Notes under the pieces: model-generated | What the model was told of the DNA's origin: nothing | The model's database searches: none | Seen by the model: the letters and a program-made list of their open reading frames with translations, nothing else | Translations under genes and position numbers: made by a program | In this document: piece by piece, positions 26,416 through 35,052 of the stretch | Layout: each line of letters begins with the position of its first letter | Position numbering within the stretch: position 1 is the first letter of the stretch | Source: Cardinium endosymbiont of Culicoides punctatus | GTDB taxonomy: Bacteria; Bacteroidota; Bacteroidia; Cytophagales; Amoebophilaceae | DNA: 54,407 bases | Direction of reading: 5' to 3' | Assembly (NCBI RefSeq): GCF_004354815.1 | Contig: NZ_QWJI01000014.1 | Coordinates: 1-54,407 of the forward strand

Positions 26416-28320
26416 TTATCCGTGTCTAGTGTCTCTTATACGACTTTTCTTGTTCTTTATATAATCTAGAAAATCATTTCTATCTAATATTTCATTTCCT
26501 GATTCATCATATAATTTGTACTTATGATGGACAATGTTACGTTTTTCTTTACTACTATCAAAATTGATACCTATCGTCACAATACCTTTACCTTTAGTAA
26601 GGAATTTATCTTTATAAGATTTATTGTCTATTTGATCCATAGCTACATCTGCACTTGAATCGTGTTTTAACTCTAAAATATATGTAACATGAGGTAATGA
26701 ATTTAAAACAATATCTATCTTACCCTGATTGGTAGAATCTTCACTTTTTGGTTCCATATATGAGCACTCCAATATAGTATGCAGTACTGTATGGTAATAA
26801 GATTCATTCTTATTTTGTCTTTGCTGAGACAAATTGAAAGGTATACCTGAAAATAGAGATTGAGCAATTTTTACAAATTCATCTATATCTACGTTAGATA
26901 GTGCTGTGTTTACTTTACTTGGAATATCGTATGCTTCTTTTCTTAAGTTTTTCTGTAAAGATTGCTCAATTTCTTCCGATAAAGAATTATAGAAAGAATC
27001 TTTTACTTCATCATTAGGGAATGTTACTAATAAGGGTCTGGTATCTGAACTCCATCCTTTTTCCCATATCTCTTTTTCTTCATCTGATAATTCTTTATAC
27101 TTATCAATAGTTAGATACCCAGATTGGAACATTTTACCAATCATATCTAATTGACCTTCTTTAGGACTAATTAATTTTTCCTCTGTAGAAATAATATTTT
27201 GACTAAAATCTATGTCAAAATAGGAATCATCAATATTCTTAGTTAAGAAAGTAGGCGTTCCTGAATTATACCAATAGTTGTTTAGTCTACCATGTTTTAA
27301 AAACTTTAGTGTAGACCAAGGATTATATACGGAAACGGGAATGTGATGTTCTTCAGCTGCATGTTCTTCAACGGTATCTTCTTCAACAGCAAATTGATAC
27401 CCATTATACTTAGAACGCATCTTGCTTACAAATACATCTCTGCTTACTCTTTTTCTTTTTGCTAATTCATCTATACGTTTGATATAAGCAGAACCTTCCT
27501 GTAATAAATCTTCTTCTCTATAACCAGCTACAGTTTCATAATCTTGATCTAAAGTAATGTCATCTAAATTATTAGGACCAGATTGACATTCTTTAAAACA
27601 GTAAGCACTAACGCCTGTAACAAATTCTAACTTAATAAAGTTATTAGAAGTAAGGCTTTTAATGACCGTTAAAAACTCTCGTACAATCAAACAGTTTTCT
27701 TCTTTTATAATGGGATCTGATTGATTGATAAACGGTGCATCATATTCGTCTACCAGGACGACTACTTTAGGCTCGTAACTTGAATCAGTCTTTTTAAGTT
27801 CTGTGAATTTTAAAATTAGTTTATTAATTAAATTTATTGTATAATCTTTAATAAAAGTTTTTTCTGTAGGACTATCAATTTTTATATTGTATGCACAAGC
27901 AATATCATACAACCTATTTATAAGAGTATATTTAACCGATTCTGAGTTATTATTATCTATTTTTGAAAAATCCACCCTAATGACAGGATACTTCTTCCAA
28001 TTATAGTTAGTTTTATTATAGATATCGCAATCTTGAAATAGCTCTTTGTTTCCTTTAGCTATTTCTTCTAATGTGCTAACAAATAAGGATTTACCAAATC
28101 TACGGGGACGGGATAGAAACACAGTAGCTTCTTCTTTAAATAACGTTTCAGCATGTTTTGTTTTATCTACATAATATCCTGACTTAATCACAGCTTCAAT
28201 GCTAGATTTACCAATAGGTAAAATTCCTGTGTATTCTAGTTTCTGTCTTTTACTATCAGAACCTATTTCTACCTCTTCTAATGGTCTTTTATTTTTTAAG
28301 TCTTTTTGATCTTGATTCAT
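26416..28320 (-). CDS. AAA-ATPase-like / PD-(D/E)XK nuclease-superfamily protein (DUF1703 type), copy 2
   Basis: The 634-residue paralogue of the protein at 17339. The first 290 or so residues, including the RPRRFGKS P-loop variant and VVVLVDEYDAPF, differ at only a few positions. The C-terminal half is clearly diverged but keeps the nuclease core GKIDIVL and LELKHD. It has an insertion rich in acidic residues and histidine near 325-345 (EEHAAEEHH). About 75 bp upstream of the start codon is also shared with copy 1, so the duplicated unit included the promoter. Function is unknown. Possible roles are genome defence or effector activity. Confidence 0.9.
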   Translation of the reverse strand: MNQDQKDLKNKRPLEEVEIGSDSKRQKLEYTGILPIGKSSIEAVIKSGYYVDKTKHAETLFKEEATVFLSRPRRFGKSLFVSTLEEIAKGNKELFQDCDIYNKTNYNWKKYPVIRVDFSKIDNNNSESVKYTLINRLYDIACAYNIKIDSPTEKTFIKDYTINLINKLILKFTELKKTDSSYEPKVVVLVDEYDAPFINQSDPIIKEENCLIVREFLTVIKSLTSNNFIKLEFVTGVSAYCFKECQSGPNNLDDITLDQDYETVAGYREEDLLQEGSAYIKRIDELAKRKRVSRDVFVSKMRSKYNGYQFAVEEDTVEEHAAEEHHIPVSVYNPWSTLKFLKHGRLNNYWYNSGTPTFLTKNIDDSYFDIDFSQNIISTEEKLISPKEGQLDMIGKMFQSGYLTIDKYKELSDEEKEIWEKGWSSDTRPLLVTFPNDEVKDSFYNSLSEEIEQSLQKNLRKEAYDIPSKVNTALSNVDIDEFVKIAQSLFSGIPFNLSQQRQNKNESYYHTVLHTILECSYMEPKSEDSTNQGKIDIVLNSLPHVTYILELKHDSSADVAMDQIDNKSYKDKFLTKGKGIVTIGINFDSSKEKRNIVHHKYKLYDESGNEILDRNDFLDYIKNKKSRIRDTRHG

Positions 28321-28625
28321 ACCATACTTATTTGCTTTACATGAAAATAAAGATAGTATAAGACACAGTAATACTGCATTAATACTTTTGTTTTTTTTGG
28401 AAAACCATTTTTTAGAGCATTTGTTTTTTTACCGCTCGATATGTCTTTATGTCTTAATGAGCTATGTAGGCAGTACAAAAAGAAGACTACATGAACGGTA
28501 AGCAACGTATCGTTATTGCTCTTTAAGACAGATCGTGTTATATATTTTAGTCACTGCATAAATATATAAAAATGTTTAGTAGATAAATACCTGTTTGCTA
28601 AAGAGAGTAGAATATAAAAAATTAG
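28321..28625. other. Upstream region of DUF1703-type copy 2
   Basis: Positions 28321-28397 match 19196-19271 upstream of copy 1. The shared block includes the run ATACTTATTTGCTTTACATG and probably carries the promoter. Beyond 28398 the two regions diverge. A 62-codon minus-strand ORF here has no recognisable feature and I do not call it. Confidence 0.5.
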
Positions 28626-28811
28626 TAATTTCCCAGGTGTCTTTTTTAAATTTTTGTAAAAAACTGATTGTTAAATATAAATATTTTTATCAATTTTAAC
28701 ATATCGGAAAATATGCTACCAAAATTTTTACCACGAATTTTATATTTCATTACAAATCAACTATAAAAATAAAAGCAGTTGTATGCAGCACACAGGGTAC
28801 CTTGGTAGTTA
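28626..28811. mobile_element. MITE-like element, copy B (inverted relative to copy A)
   Basis: 186 bp. The reverse complement aligns along its whole length with 2828-3015, including GTGCT-GCATACAAC, a TGATTTGTAAT block, AAATTCGTGGTAAAAATTTT and ATTTATATTTAACAATCAG. The ends are TAATTTCCCAGGTGTC and, on the complement, TAACTACCAAGGTACC. No target duplication remains, so it is probably older than copy A. Confidence 0.75.
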
Positions 28812-28895
28812 CGATATTATCGTAGAAGATGAACAAGGTAGCAATTATTTATATATTACATAATAGATATCGATCGTTCTTATACCAACAGTATT

Positions 28896-29036
28896 TTCGT
28901 ACTTTTAGTTGAAAACACTGTGTACAGACTAGGCTATAAAATAGCCAAATATTAATTTTTACTGATTATCAAAATTATTAAATATAACCATATCTAAAAA
29001 TGTACGTCTAAGTATCTATTGTGCGAAAGTCCTGGA
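28896..29036. repeat. Decayed dispersed repeat, copy related to 45715-45817
   Basis: The block TTGAAAACACTGTGTA, followed by AAAATAGCC-AAATATTAATTTTT, recurs in inverted orientation at about 45715-45805. A terminal-looking motif GTGCGAAAGTCCTG (29023-29036) recurs at 45803-45816 as GTGCTAAAGTCCTG. These look like ends of a degraded insertion sequence or MITE. No ORF is present between 28812 and 29119. Confidence 0.45.
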
Positions 29037-29119
29037 AATAATAAACAGGTGCCAAATTTTGATTTAACAATTAGTTCATGTGTTTTTAATGCATATTAAT
29101 TTTTTTGTAACCTAAACTT

Positions 29120-30151
29120 TTGCTAGATTGCTTTTCTATGTATGATATATCTATTTTAAAAGAGAAATTGACCAATCCTAAACGGATTGCAGTCATTATG
29201 CATACCAATCCTGATGGTGATGCACTTGGAACTGGATTGGCTTTAACATTGTTTCTAAAGGGACAAGGTCATTACGTAAATATCATTTCCCCAACAGAAT
29301 ATCCTACTTTTCTATCTTGGTTACCAGAAATAAAATCGGTAATCATTGCAGAAAATCATACGCAAGAAGCCTTGCTAGAACAGTTAGGAAATGTTGATTT
29401 GCTTTTTTGTGTTGACTTTTCATCAGCCAATCGCTTAAGAGCAGCAGAATTTATATTAAAACAATCCAATGCATTCAAGGTTGTTATTGACCATCATACA
29501 GAACCGGAGGACTTTGCCGACCTTTTCTTTTGGGATCCAAAGGCAGCGGCTAGTGCAGAAGTGCTATTCCAGGTATTTGAGGCATTGGGTGAAAAAGAAA
29601 AACTAACCCCTGCTATTGCTACTTGTTTGTATACAGGCCTTGTAACAGATACCAATTCCTTTAAGAATCCAAACACAACAGCAAAAACACACCGAATTGC
29701 AGCAGATTTAATGGATAGTGGGTTAAATGCTTTTGAAATACAGCGGCTCATTTATGATAATAAATCTTTAAATAGGCTAAACTTTTTTAGTTTCGCTATT
29801 AGTCAAAGGCTTGTCGTTCTTCCAGAATTACATGCAGCATACTTTGTTATTCAAAAAGAAGACTATAAAAGATATGAGCTCCAATGTGGAGATACAGAAG
29901 GTCTTGCAGATTACGCACTGTCCTTAGAAGGTACGTTGTTGGCCGCTGTCTTGAAAGAGAAAGATGATAATGTATATCTTTCCTTAAGATCTGTTGCAGA
30001 TGTGCCAGCTAACCTCATTGCAAAAAAATACTTTAACGGTGGAGGGCATAAAAATGCTGCGGGAGGATTTTCGAAGTTAAGTTTAACAGAGACAGTAGAT
30101 CAGCTTGAAAAATTGTTAAAAAGTGGTCTATTTAATTTAAATCATCAATAG
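29120..30151 (+). CDS. DHH-family phosphoesterase (NrnA-like oligoribonuclease/pAp phosphatase)
   Basis: The 343-residue protein has an N-terminal DHH domain with HTNPDGDALG at 28-37, a VDFSSANR segment and the name-giving DHHTEPEDF near 122-130. The C-terminal DHHA1 domain has GGGHKNAAGG. Members degrade short RNAs and 3'-phosphoadenosine phosphate. The second ATG at 29138 is equally possible as the start. Two peptidyl-prolyl isomerase ORFs follow after 6 bp, an order found in gliding Bacteroidota near gldI-type genes, so they form one operon. Confidence 0.9.
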   Translation: MLDCFSMYDISILKEKLTNPKRIAVIMHTNPDGDALGTGLALTLFLKGQGHYVNIISPTEYPTFLSWLPEIKSVIIAENHTQEALLEQLGNVDLLFCVDFSSANRLRAAEFILKQSNAFKVVIDHHTEPEDFADLFFWDPKAAASAEVLFQVFEALGEKEKLTPAIATCLYTGLVTDTNSFKNPNTTAKTHRIAADLMDSGLNAFEIQRLIYDNKSLNRLNFFSFAISQRLVVLPELHAAYFVIQKEDYKRYELQCGDTEGLADYALSLEGTLLAAVLKEKDDNVYLSLRSVADVPANLIAKKYFNGGGHKNAAGGFSKLSLTETVDQLEKLLKSGLFNLNHQ

Positions 30152-30157
30152 TTTAAA

Positions 30158-30883
30158 ATGGAAAAAAGAGTTGATTCAGTTAATACAACACCTATAGTTA
30201 TTGCCTTTGTGCTCTTGTTGGTTGCATTTTTTGCTTTATTGAATCATCAAGCCTATAGATTTTTCTATCCTTTTTCTACTACTTCGTCTGGTCTTTCCTA
30301 TAAGGCAAAGAGGATAGGAAATGGAAGAAAAGCCAAAGAAGGAGAATGGGTACAGTTATCCATAATAATAAAAGAATCAGCCAACAAGCAAAAAAAAGAG
30401 GAAAAAGATAAACCCTCTAGGAAATCATCTATTTTCATAAATTCTCTTGATGAACCCCAGCCATTTATATTACCATTTAGTGATGATCTGCAAAATAAAG
30501 CTATAAAAGAAATGATAGGTATGGTTGAAGAAAAACAACGGGTAATTTTTAAATTTTCTCCAGCATACTTTTTTCAGCCACAAAAGCCTGAAGATTTAGA
30601 ACGTATATTAACGCACTTTGAATTAAAGGAAAATGATGAATTAACAGCAGATATAGAAATAGATAAGATTATGAGCAAAGAAGAACGGATAGAAATAATG
30701 GAAAAGAAAAGAGCAGAACAACGAGCAGAACAAACAGAGAAAGATAAACAAAAAATTGCAGACTATTTAAAGAGCAATACGATCCAGGCCCTTTCAACAG
30801 CATATGGGCTTTTTTATAGTATTGATCAGCCTTCTCAAGGCCTCCTGTTACCCAATATCAAATGGTTAAAGTGCATTATATAG
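30158..30883 (+). CDS. N-terminal part of an FKBP-type isomerase-like membrane protein (probably frameshifted)
   Basis: 241 residues with a membrane helix or signal anchor (about 12-31), then a diverged FKBP-like region (SGLSYKAKRIGNG ... GEWVQLSI ... MIGMVEEKQRVIFKFSPAYFF). A charged coiled stretch (165-205) and the beginning of a second FKBP domain (AYGLFYSIDQPSQG) follow. That second domain breaks off after NIK and ends in an unrelated tail WLKCII. The next ORF continues exactly where it stops, in the -1 frame. One additional A in the AAA run at 30859-30861 would join the two into a single 349-residue protein reading NIKMVKVHYIG. The first domain lacks typical active-site aromatics, so activity would rest on the second. 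Confidence 0.75.
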   Translation: MEKRVDSVNTTPIVIAFVLLLVAFFALLNHQAYRFFYPFSTTSSGLSYKAKRIGNGRKAKEGEWVQLSIIIKESANKQKKEEKDKPSRKSSIFINSLDEPQPFILPFSDDLQNKAIKEMIGMVEEKQRVIFKFSPAYFFQPQKPEDLERILTHFELKENDELTADIEIDKIMSKEERIEIMEKKRAEQRAEQTEKDKQKIADYLKSNTIQALSTAYGLFYSIDQPSQGLLLPNIKWLKCII

Positions 30884-31206
30884 GACGGCTATTGGATGGC
30901 ACTGTTTTTGATACAAGCATCATAGACGTTGCAAAAGAAAATAATATGTATAATCCACAAAGAGACTATCAACCATTTGTGTTTCAAGTGGGTACTGGAA
31001 ATGTTATCCCAGGATGGGATGAGGGATTGTTATTACTCAAGAAAAATGAAAAAGCACGTTTTTTTATACCCTCTACCTTGGCCTATGGAGATCAATCTAT
31101 AGGTAATGTAATACCTGCGAATTCCGTATTAATATTTGAAGTAGAAGTTGTTGATGTCTATTCATCCAAGGAGGAGGCTTCCCAAAAAGCAAAGGATGCT
31201 GAATAG
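30862..31206 (+). CDS. FKBP-type peptidyl-prolyl cis-trans isomerase domain
   Basis: 114 residues forming most of an FKBP domain: VKVHYIGRLLDGTVFDTS, then FQVGTGNVIPGWDEGLLLL, FIPSTLAYGDQ and a final VLIFEVEVVDV strand. It lacks the first strand that normally precedes VHYxG; that strand is present at the end of the upstream ORF in another frame, overlapping by 22 nt. It is either translated from its own ATG by coupling or is the second half of a broken gene. The role is probably folding of exported proteins, given the upstream membrane anchor. Confidence 0.85.
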   Translation: MVKVHYIGRLLDGTVFDTSIIDVAKENNMYNPQRDYQPFVFQVGTGNVIPGWDEGLLLLKKNEKARFFIPSTLAYGDQSIGNVIPANSVLIFEVEVVDVYSSKEEASQKAKDAE

Positions 31207-31463
31207 TACATAAGATATATGTAAAAATAATTACATAATTTATATATGTTAATAGGACTGTCAGAAGAAGCTTATTAACAATGATATTGACTTCTAGAAA
31301 ATACTTTACAGTAGAAAATATATGGGTGTTTTTATTAAATTTAATAAAAAATGATTGGTCTTTAATAAATCAACATATTATTTAAGAATCGATTTCAATG
31401 CTTCTATATAATCAATATGTGCATAGATAAATATAGTCCCTTCCTTCGAAGGAAAAGGATTTT

Positions 31464-32495
31464 ATGAAATACAATAGACATTACATACAAAAATTTTTAT
31501 CTGTTATTCTACTGTGCACACAAGCAAGCAATTGCCAACGCAATGGAGAAAAACCAAGTGACGTATCCATACACACAGCTGTGAAACAAGGGAATCACAT
31601 AAAGGTTAAAAAGTATTTAATAGGTGACAATAAAAATCTAAATAAGCCAGATAAAGATCTAGCGACTCCTTTACACTGGGCCTGTTACTACTGTACAGAA
31701 AAAAATGGTATTACAATTATAAAAACATTAATAGAGAAGGGAGCTGATGTAAATGCAAAAGACAAGGATAACAATACACCACTCTTCTACCTTATAAAAA
31801 GAATCCTAAAATCCAGTGGCTCATCTTCTGATTTAGCTAAAATTAATGAAGCTATTCAAATACTATTAAAAGAAGCCGTAGAAATAAATCACAAAGATTG
31901 CAATCAACAAACACTGCTACATCTTGCTGTTATGTTGGAAAATACTGCTATAGTTCAGGCATTATTAGAAAAAAATGCAGATCCTAATCTGCAAGACCGA
32001 TACAAACAAACACCACTACATCTTGCTGCTGTTATAAAGGAAAATACTGCTATAGTTCAGGCATTATTAGAAAAAAATGCAAATCCTAATCTGCAAGACC
32101 GATACAAACAAACACCACTACATCTTGCTGCTGTTATAAAGGAAAATACTGCTATAGTTCAGGCATTATTAGAAAAAAATGCAAATCCTAATCTGCAAGA
32201 CCGATACAAACAAACACCACTACATCTTGCTGCTGTTATAAAGGAAAATACTGCTATAGTTCAGGCATTATTAGAAAAAAATGCAAATCCTAATCTGCAA
32301 GACCGATACAAACGAACACCACTACATCTTGCTGCTGTTATAAAGGAAAATACCGCTATAGTTCAGGCGTTATTAGAAAAAAATGCAAATCCTAATCTGC
32401 AAGATTGCAACAAACAAACACCACTACACTATGCTAATAGTAAAGGTAATAACACGATTATCCAATTATTATTACAGGAAAGTAAAGCCCTATAA
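31464..32495 (+). CDS. Ankyrin-repeat protein with lipoprotein-like signal
   Basis: 343 residues. The N-terminus has a signal-like helix ending in QASNC (Cys about 24), shared with the convergent ankyrin protein, which ends LASNC. The lipobox is imperfect because Asn precedes Cys. The rest is ankyrin repeats from about residue 35 onward. Five repeats between 150 and 318 are almost identical, reading TPLHLAAVIKENTAIVQALL and so on, with 34 rather than 33 residues per unit. Proteins of this kind in intracellular bacteria are candidate host-interaction factors; that is inference. No terminator-like hairpin separates it from the converging gene at 32613. Confidence 0.9.
   Translation: MKYNRHYIQKFLSVILLCTQASNCQRNGEKPSDVSIHTAVKQGNHIKVKKYLIGDNKNLNKPDKDLATPLHWACYYCTEKNGITIIKTLIEKGADVNAKDKDNNTPLFYLIKRILKSSGSSSDLAKINEAIQILLKEAVEINHKDCNQQTLLHLAVMLENTAIVQALLEKNADPNLQDRYKQTPLHLAAVIKENTAIVQALLEKNANPNLQDRYKQTPLHLAAVIKENTAIVQALLEKNANPNLQDRYKQTPLHLAAVIKENTAIVQALLEKNANPNLQDRYKRTPLHLAAVIKENTAIVQALLEKNANPNLQDCNKQTPLHYANSKGNNTIIQLLLQESKAL
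31911..32417 (+). repeat. Tandem 102-bp repeat array inside the ankyrin gene
   Basis: One 99-bp unit (31911-32009) is followed by four 102-bp units starting at 32010, 32112, 32214 and 32316. The 102-bp units differ by only a handful of bases; for example the codon after the RYK triplet changes from CAA to CGA, and the last unit ends differently. Such near-identity points to very recent amplification or gene conversion. Confidence 0.92.
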
Positions 32496-32560
32496 ATAGA
32501 CATAACAGATATGGGATCTAGCCCGTTAGTTCTAGATGATTGAGCCTTTGAAAAAGACTC

Positions 32561-32603
32561 TTTAAATGAGCATTATGTATATTTACACAAACGCTTCAAA
32601 AGA
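32561..32603. repeat. Dispersed 42-bp repeat at a gene 3' end (copy 2)
   Basis: Matches 17289-17330 in sequence and orientation (TTTAAATGA ... ATTATGTATATTTACACAA ... CTTCAAAAG). It lies 10 bp beyond the stop codon of the minus-strand ankyrin gene. It could be a shared 3' regulatory element or a repeat remnant. Confidence 0.6.
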
Positions 32604-32612
32604 TCTGACTCG

Positions 32613-33521
32613 TTATGTTGCGTTGTCTGGTTTATTTCCTTCTGAGCTATTTAAGAGTATTTCCATTATCTCTTGCTCCTTACCTAGACAGGGAGTTGTT
32701 ACATAATCTAATGGGGTTAAATCTTGATTGTCTAATTGTGTTATACTAGCTCCATGAGATAATAGTTTTTGAATTATTTCTTTACGTTTCCATATTATTG
32801 CACAATGTAGCGGAGTATGTCCTTCTTCATTTAATACATCTACTGTTGCTCCAAAGTGTAATAGTATTTCAACCATTTCTGTACGATTACATGTTACTGC
32901 ATAATGTAGCCCGGTCATATCATTTATATCTTTTGCATTTATATCATAACCTCTATACAATAGTAATTGAACTAGTTGAATTTTATTCATTTGTACTCCT
33001 TCATGAAATGAATACTTTGGTTCTGTTTTTCTAGGTTCTAGAATAAAAAGGCATGCGTATACCACCCCTCTAAAACGTCTTTTAGGGCTATCCCATTCTT
33101 CGTCATTGAAATTGTATTTCACAAATACATTTTTTTTACATTTGGCAATAAAAGTACATACTAAAAAAGGTGTCCATTCATTTTTTTTGTTATTATTGTG
33201 TGATTCTTCATCGTTTTCTACCAAAGTTGGAATTGACGCGTAATGTTGTTTTTTGGATGAATTTTGACTTGGTGTATTTTGTTGTAGTGTTATTGCTTGT
33301 GTTTTGGCATCATAAACGTTATGTGCAGAACTATTTTGTTGTTCAATTATACTTTGGGCATTTATAATGTTTTCATCTGGGTAAGCATGTGCTCTTGTTT
33401 TTTTTGTGTGTATTAAGGTGTGCTCTGTATTTTGTTTGCAATTGCTAGCAAGAAATATCAAAAGTAAATATATCTGAGTACATCTATTTATGATAATGCG
33501 GAATTTTCTATTCTGTCTCAT
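32613..33521 (-). CDS. Ankyrin-repeat protein with lipoprotein-like signal
   Basis: 302 residues. A signal helix (about 11-27) ends in LASNC. A linker rich in Asn, Gln and Ser (30-115) follows, then four or so ankyrin repeats (about 170-295), for example TGLHYAVTCNRTEMVEILLHFG and TPLHCAIIWKRKEIIQKLL. The repeats are diverged from one another, unlike those of the convergent neighbour at 31464, with which only the signal region is shared. Likely exported; function unknown. Confidence 0.87.
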   Translation of the reverse strand: MRQNRKFRIIINRCTQIYLLLIFLASNCKQNTEHTLIHTKKTRAHAYPDENIINAQSIIEQQNSSAHNVYDAKTQAITLQQNTPSQNSSKKQHYASIPTLVENDEESHNNNKKNEWTPFLVCTFIAKCKKNVFVKYNFNDEEWDSPKRRFRGVVYACLFILEPRKTEPKYSFHEGVQMNKIQLVQLLLYRGYDINAKDINDMTGLHYAVTCNRTEMVEILLHFGATVDVLNEEGHTPLHCAIIWKRKEIIQKLLSHGASITQLDNQDLTPLDYVTTPCLGKEQEIMEILLNSSEGNKPDNAT

Positions 33522-33716
33522 AATTAAAAGCCATTAAACTTTTTTAGTATTAAACTAAAAAAATATCAAGAACCTATATACGCCATCGAAAGGAGAGCAA
33601 TATTATTAAACATTTTTAATAAAAACAAGATTTTTTGGTAGAAGTTTAATATATAATGGAATAAACAATTGACTAAGTTTGCGGAAGTACTGATTTTGTA
33701 AGTTGTATCAGCCATA

Positions 33717-34862
33717 TTACTGTAAGTTGCCTTTCTGATAGAGTTTAGTAAGCACTTCGACCGTTTTCTCTATTTCTAAATGTGTTGTATGCTTACTAAA
33801 AGAAAAACGTATGGCATGACTATCGCCTTTTTGTAATGCCGTTATTACTTGCGAACCTATGTTACTACCACTTGTACAGGCGCTACCTGTTGAAGCTGAG
33901 ATTCCATGAATATCTAAGTTATAAATGAGCATATCTTTATGATCTAAAGATGGTAAAGATATATTTAGCATAGTAGGGCTACTTTGTATTAAGCTTTCGC
34001 TATTACCGTTAAACACTATGTTCGGAATTTGTTTTTTCAATAAGGCAATCATATATTTTTTTATGGTAACCAAGTGGTCTGCTATTTTTAATCTATCACG
34101 GAAAGTAATTTCCAGTGCTTTAGCCATACCGATGATCGATGCAACATTTTCAGTGCCCCCACGCATATTTAACTCTTGGCTACCTCCATAAATAAGTGGT
34201 GTAATGGATGATATTTTTGAATCCACATAGACAAATCCTATACCTTTAGGGCCATGTATTTTGTGTGCAGAGCCAACTGCAAGTTGTACCAATGGATCAC
34301 TAAAATTGTCACTCAAACAATAGATGCTTTGTATAGTATCTGAATGTAATAATGCATTATGTTGTTGACAAAGTTTGCTGACCTTCTGAAGGTCAATAAT
34401 ATTGCCAATTTCATGGTTAACCTGCATAAAGCTTACTAGTGCATGGTTATGATTTTGTAGCCAACTTTCTACTTCCTCTAAGATAATGTCTCCTGTGTTG
34501 GTAACACTTGTATAGGTTAAAGTGATTTTTCCTTGATTGGCTAGTCTTTCTAAAGGCATACGAACAGAAAGGTGTTCCAATGGGGATGTTAAAACATGGG
34601 AAATCTTCATGCCTTCTACAACTCCAGTTAGTAGCATGTTGTTTCCTTCTGTTCCTCCAGAAGTGAATAATATTTCAGAAGGGGTAACCTGGAATAAGGA
34701 AGCTATTTTTTTCCTGCTTTTTTCTATAGCTGCTTTAGCACGACAGCCATGCCGATGAATAGAGGAGGGGTTACCGCAAAAATTTATCATATATGGCATC
34801 ATACTTTCTAAAACTTCTGGGTCTAATGAGGTCGTAGCTGCATTATCTAAATAAAGATCCAT
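33717..34862 (-). CDS. Cysteine desulfurase (NifS/IscS family)
   Basis: A 381-residue PLP enzyme that takes sulfur from cysteine for Fe-S clusters or tRNA thiolation. Evidence is LDNAATT at 5-11, HIS-containing GGTEGNN near 69-75, the PLP lysine in SAHKIHGPKG (Lys201), and the catalytic Cys329 in STGSACTSGS on the mobile loop. The length and long loop fit group I (IscS/NifS) rather than SufS. No scaffold gene is adjacent. A 17-bp palindrome lies 70 bp upstream of the start. Confidence 0.93.
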   Translation of the reverse strand: MDLYLDNAATTSLDPEVLESMMPYMINFCGNPSSIHRHGCRAKAAIEKSRKKIASLFQVTPSEILFTSGGTEGNNMLLTGVVEGMKISHVLTSPLEHLSVRMPLERLANQGKITLTYTSVTNTGDIILEEVESWLQNHNHALVSFMQVNHEIGNIIDLQKVSKLCQQHNALLHSDTIQSIYCLSDNFSDPLVQLAVGSAHKIHGPKGIGFVYVDSKISSITPLIYGGSQELNMRGGTENVASIIGMAKALEITFRDRLKIADHLVTIKKYMIALLKKQIPNIVFNGNSESLIQSSPTMLNISLPSLDHKDMLIYNLDIHGISASTGSACTSGSNIGSQVITALQKGDSHAIRFSFSKHTTHLEIEKTVEVLTKLYQKGNLQ

Positions 34863-34931
34863 AAGCTAAACGGTAGTTAAATATCTGATATGAAGCTTTC
34901 TAAGCTGGTTTTATATATTTTTATACTGGTA

Positions 34932-34948
34932 ATAAGTATCATACTTAT
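34932..34948. promoter_or_regulatory. 17-bp palindrome upstream of the cysteine desulfurase gene
   Basis: ATAAGTAT-C-ATACTTAT is a perfect palindrome with one central base, 70 bp before the start at 34862. It could be an operator for a dimeric regulator. It has no T run, so it is not a terminator. In AT-rich DNA such palindromes also arise by chance. Confidence 0.3.
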
Positions 34949-35052
34949 GCTTTACTTGCATAAATAGTTTTGCTTTTGGTCTTTATGAAAGCCATTTTTT
35001 ACTACATTATTCTAATATCATACCTATCCATTGCTATAGCATAAAATGTCAG

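Noticed and set aside
28317-28505. 62-codon minus-strand ORF upstream of DUF1703-type copy 2
   Set aside because: It is not preserved upstream of copy 1 beyond the shared 75 bp and has no coding-like features.
31911-32417. CRISPR-like regular repeat array
   Set aside because: The repeats are 102 bp, contiguous, in frame and encode ankyrin units; there are no spacers.
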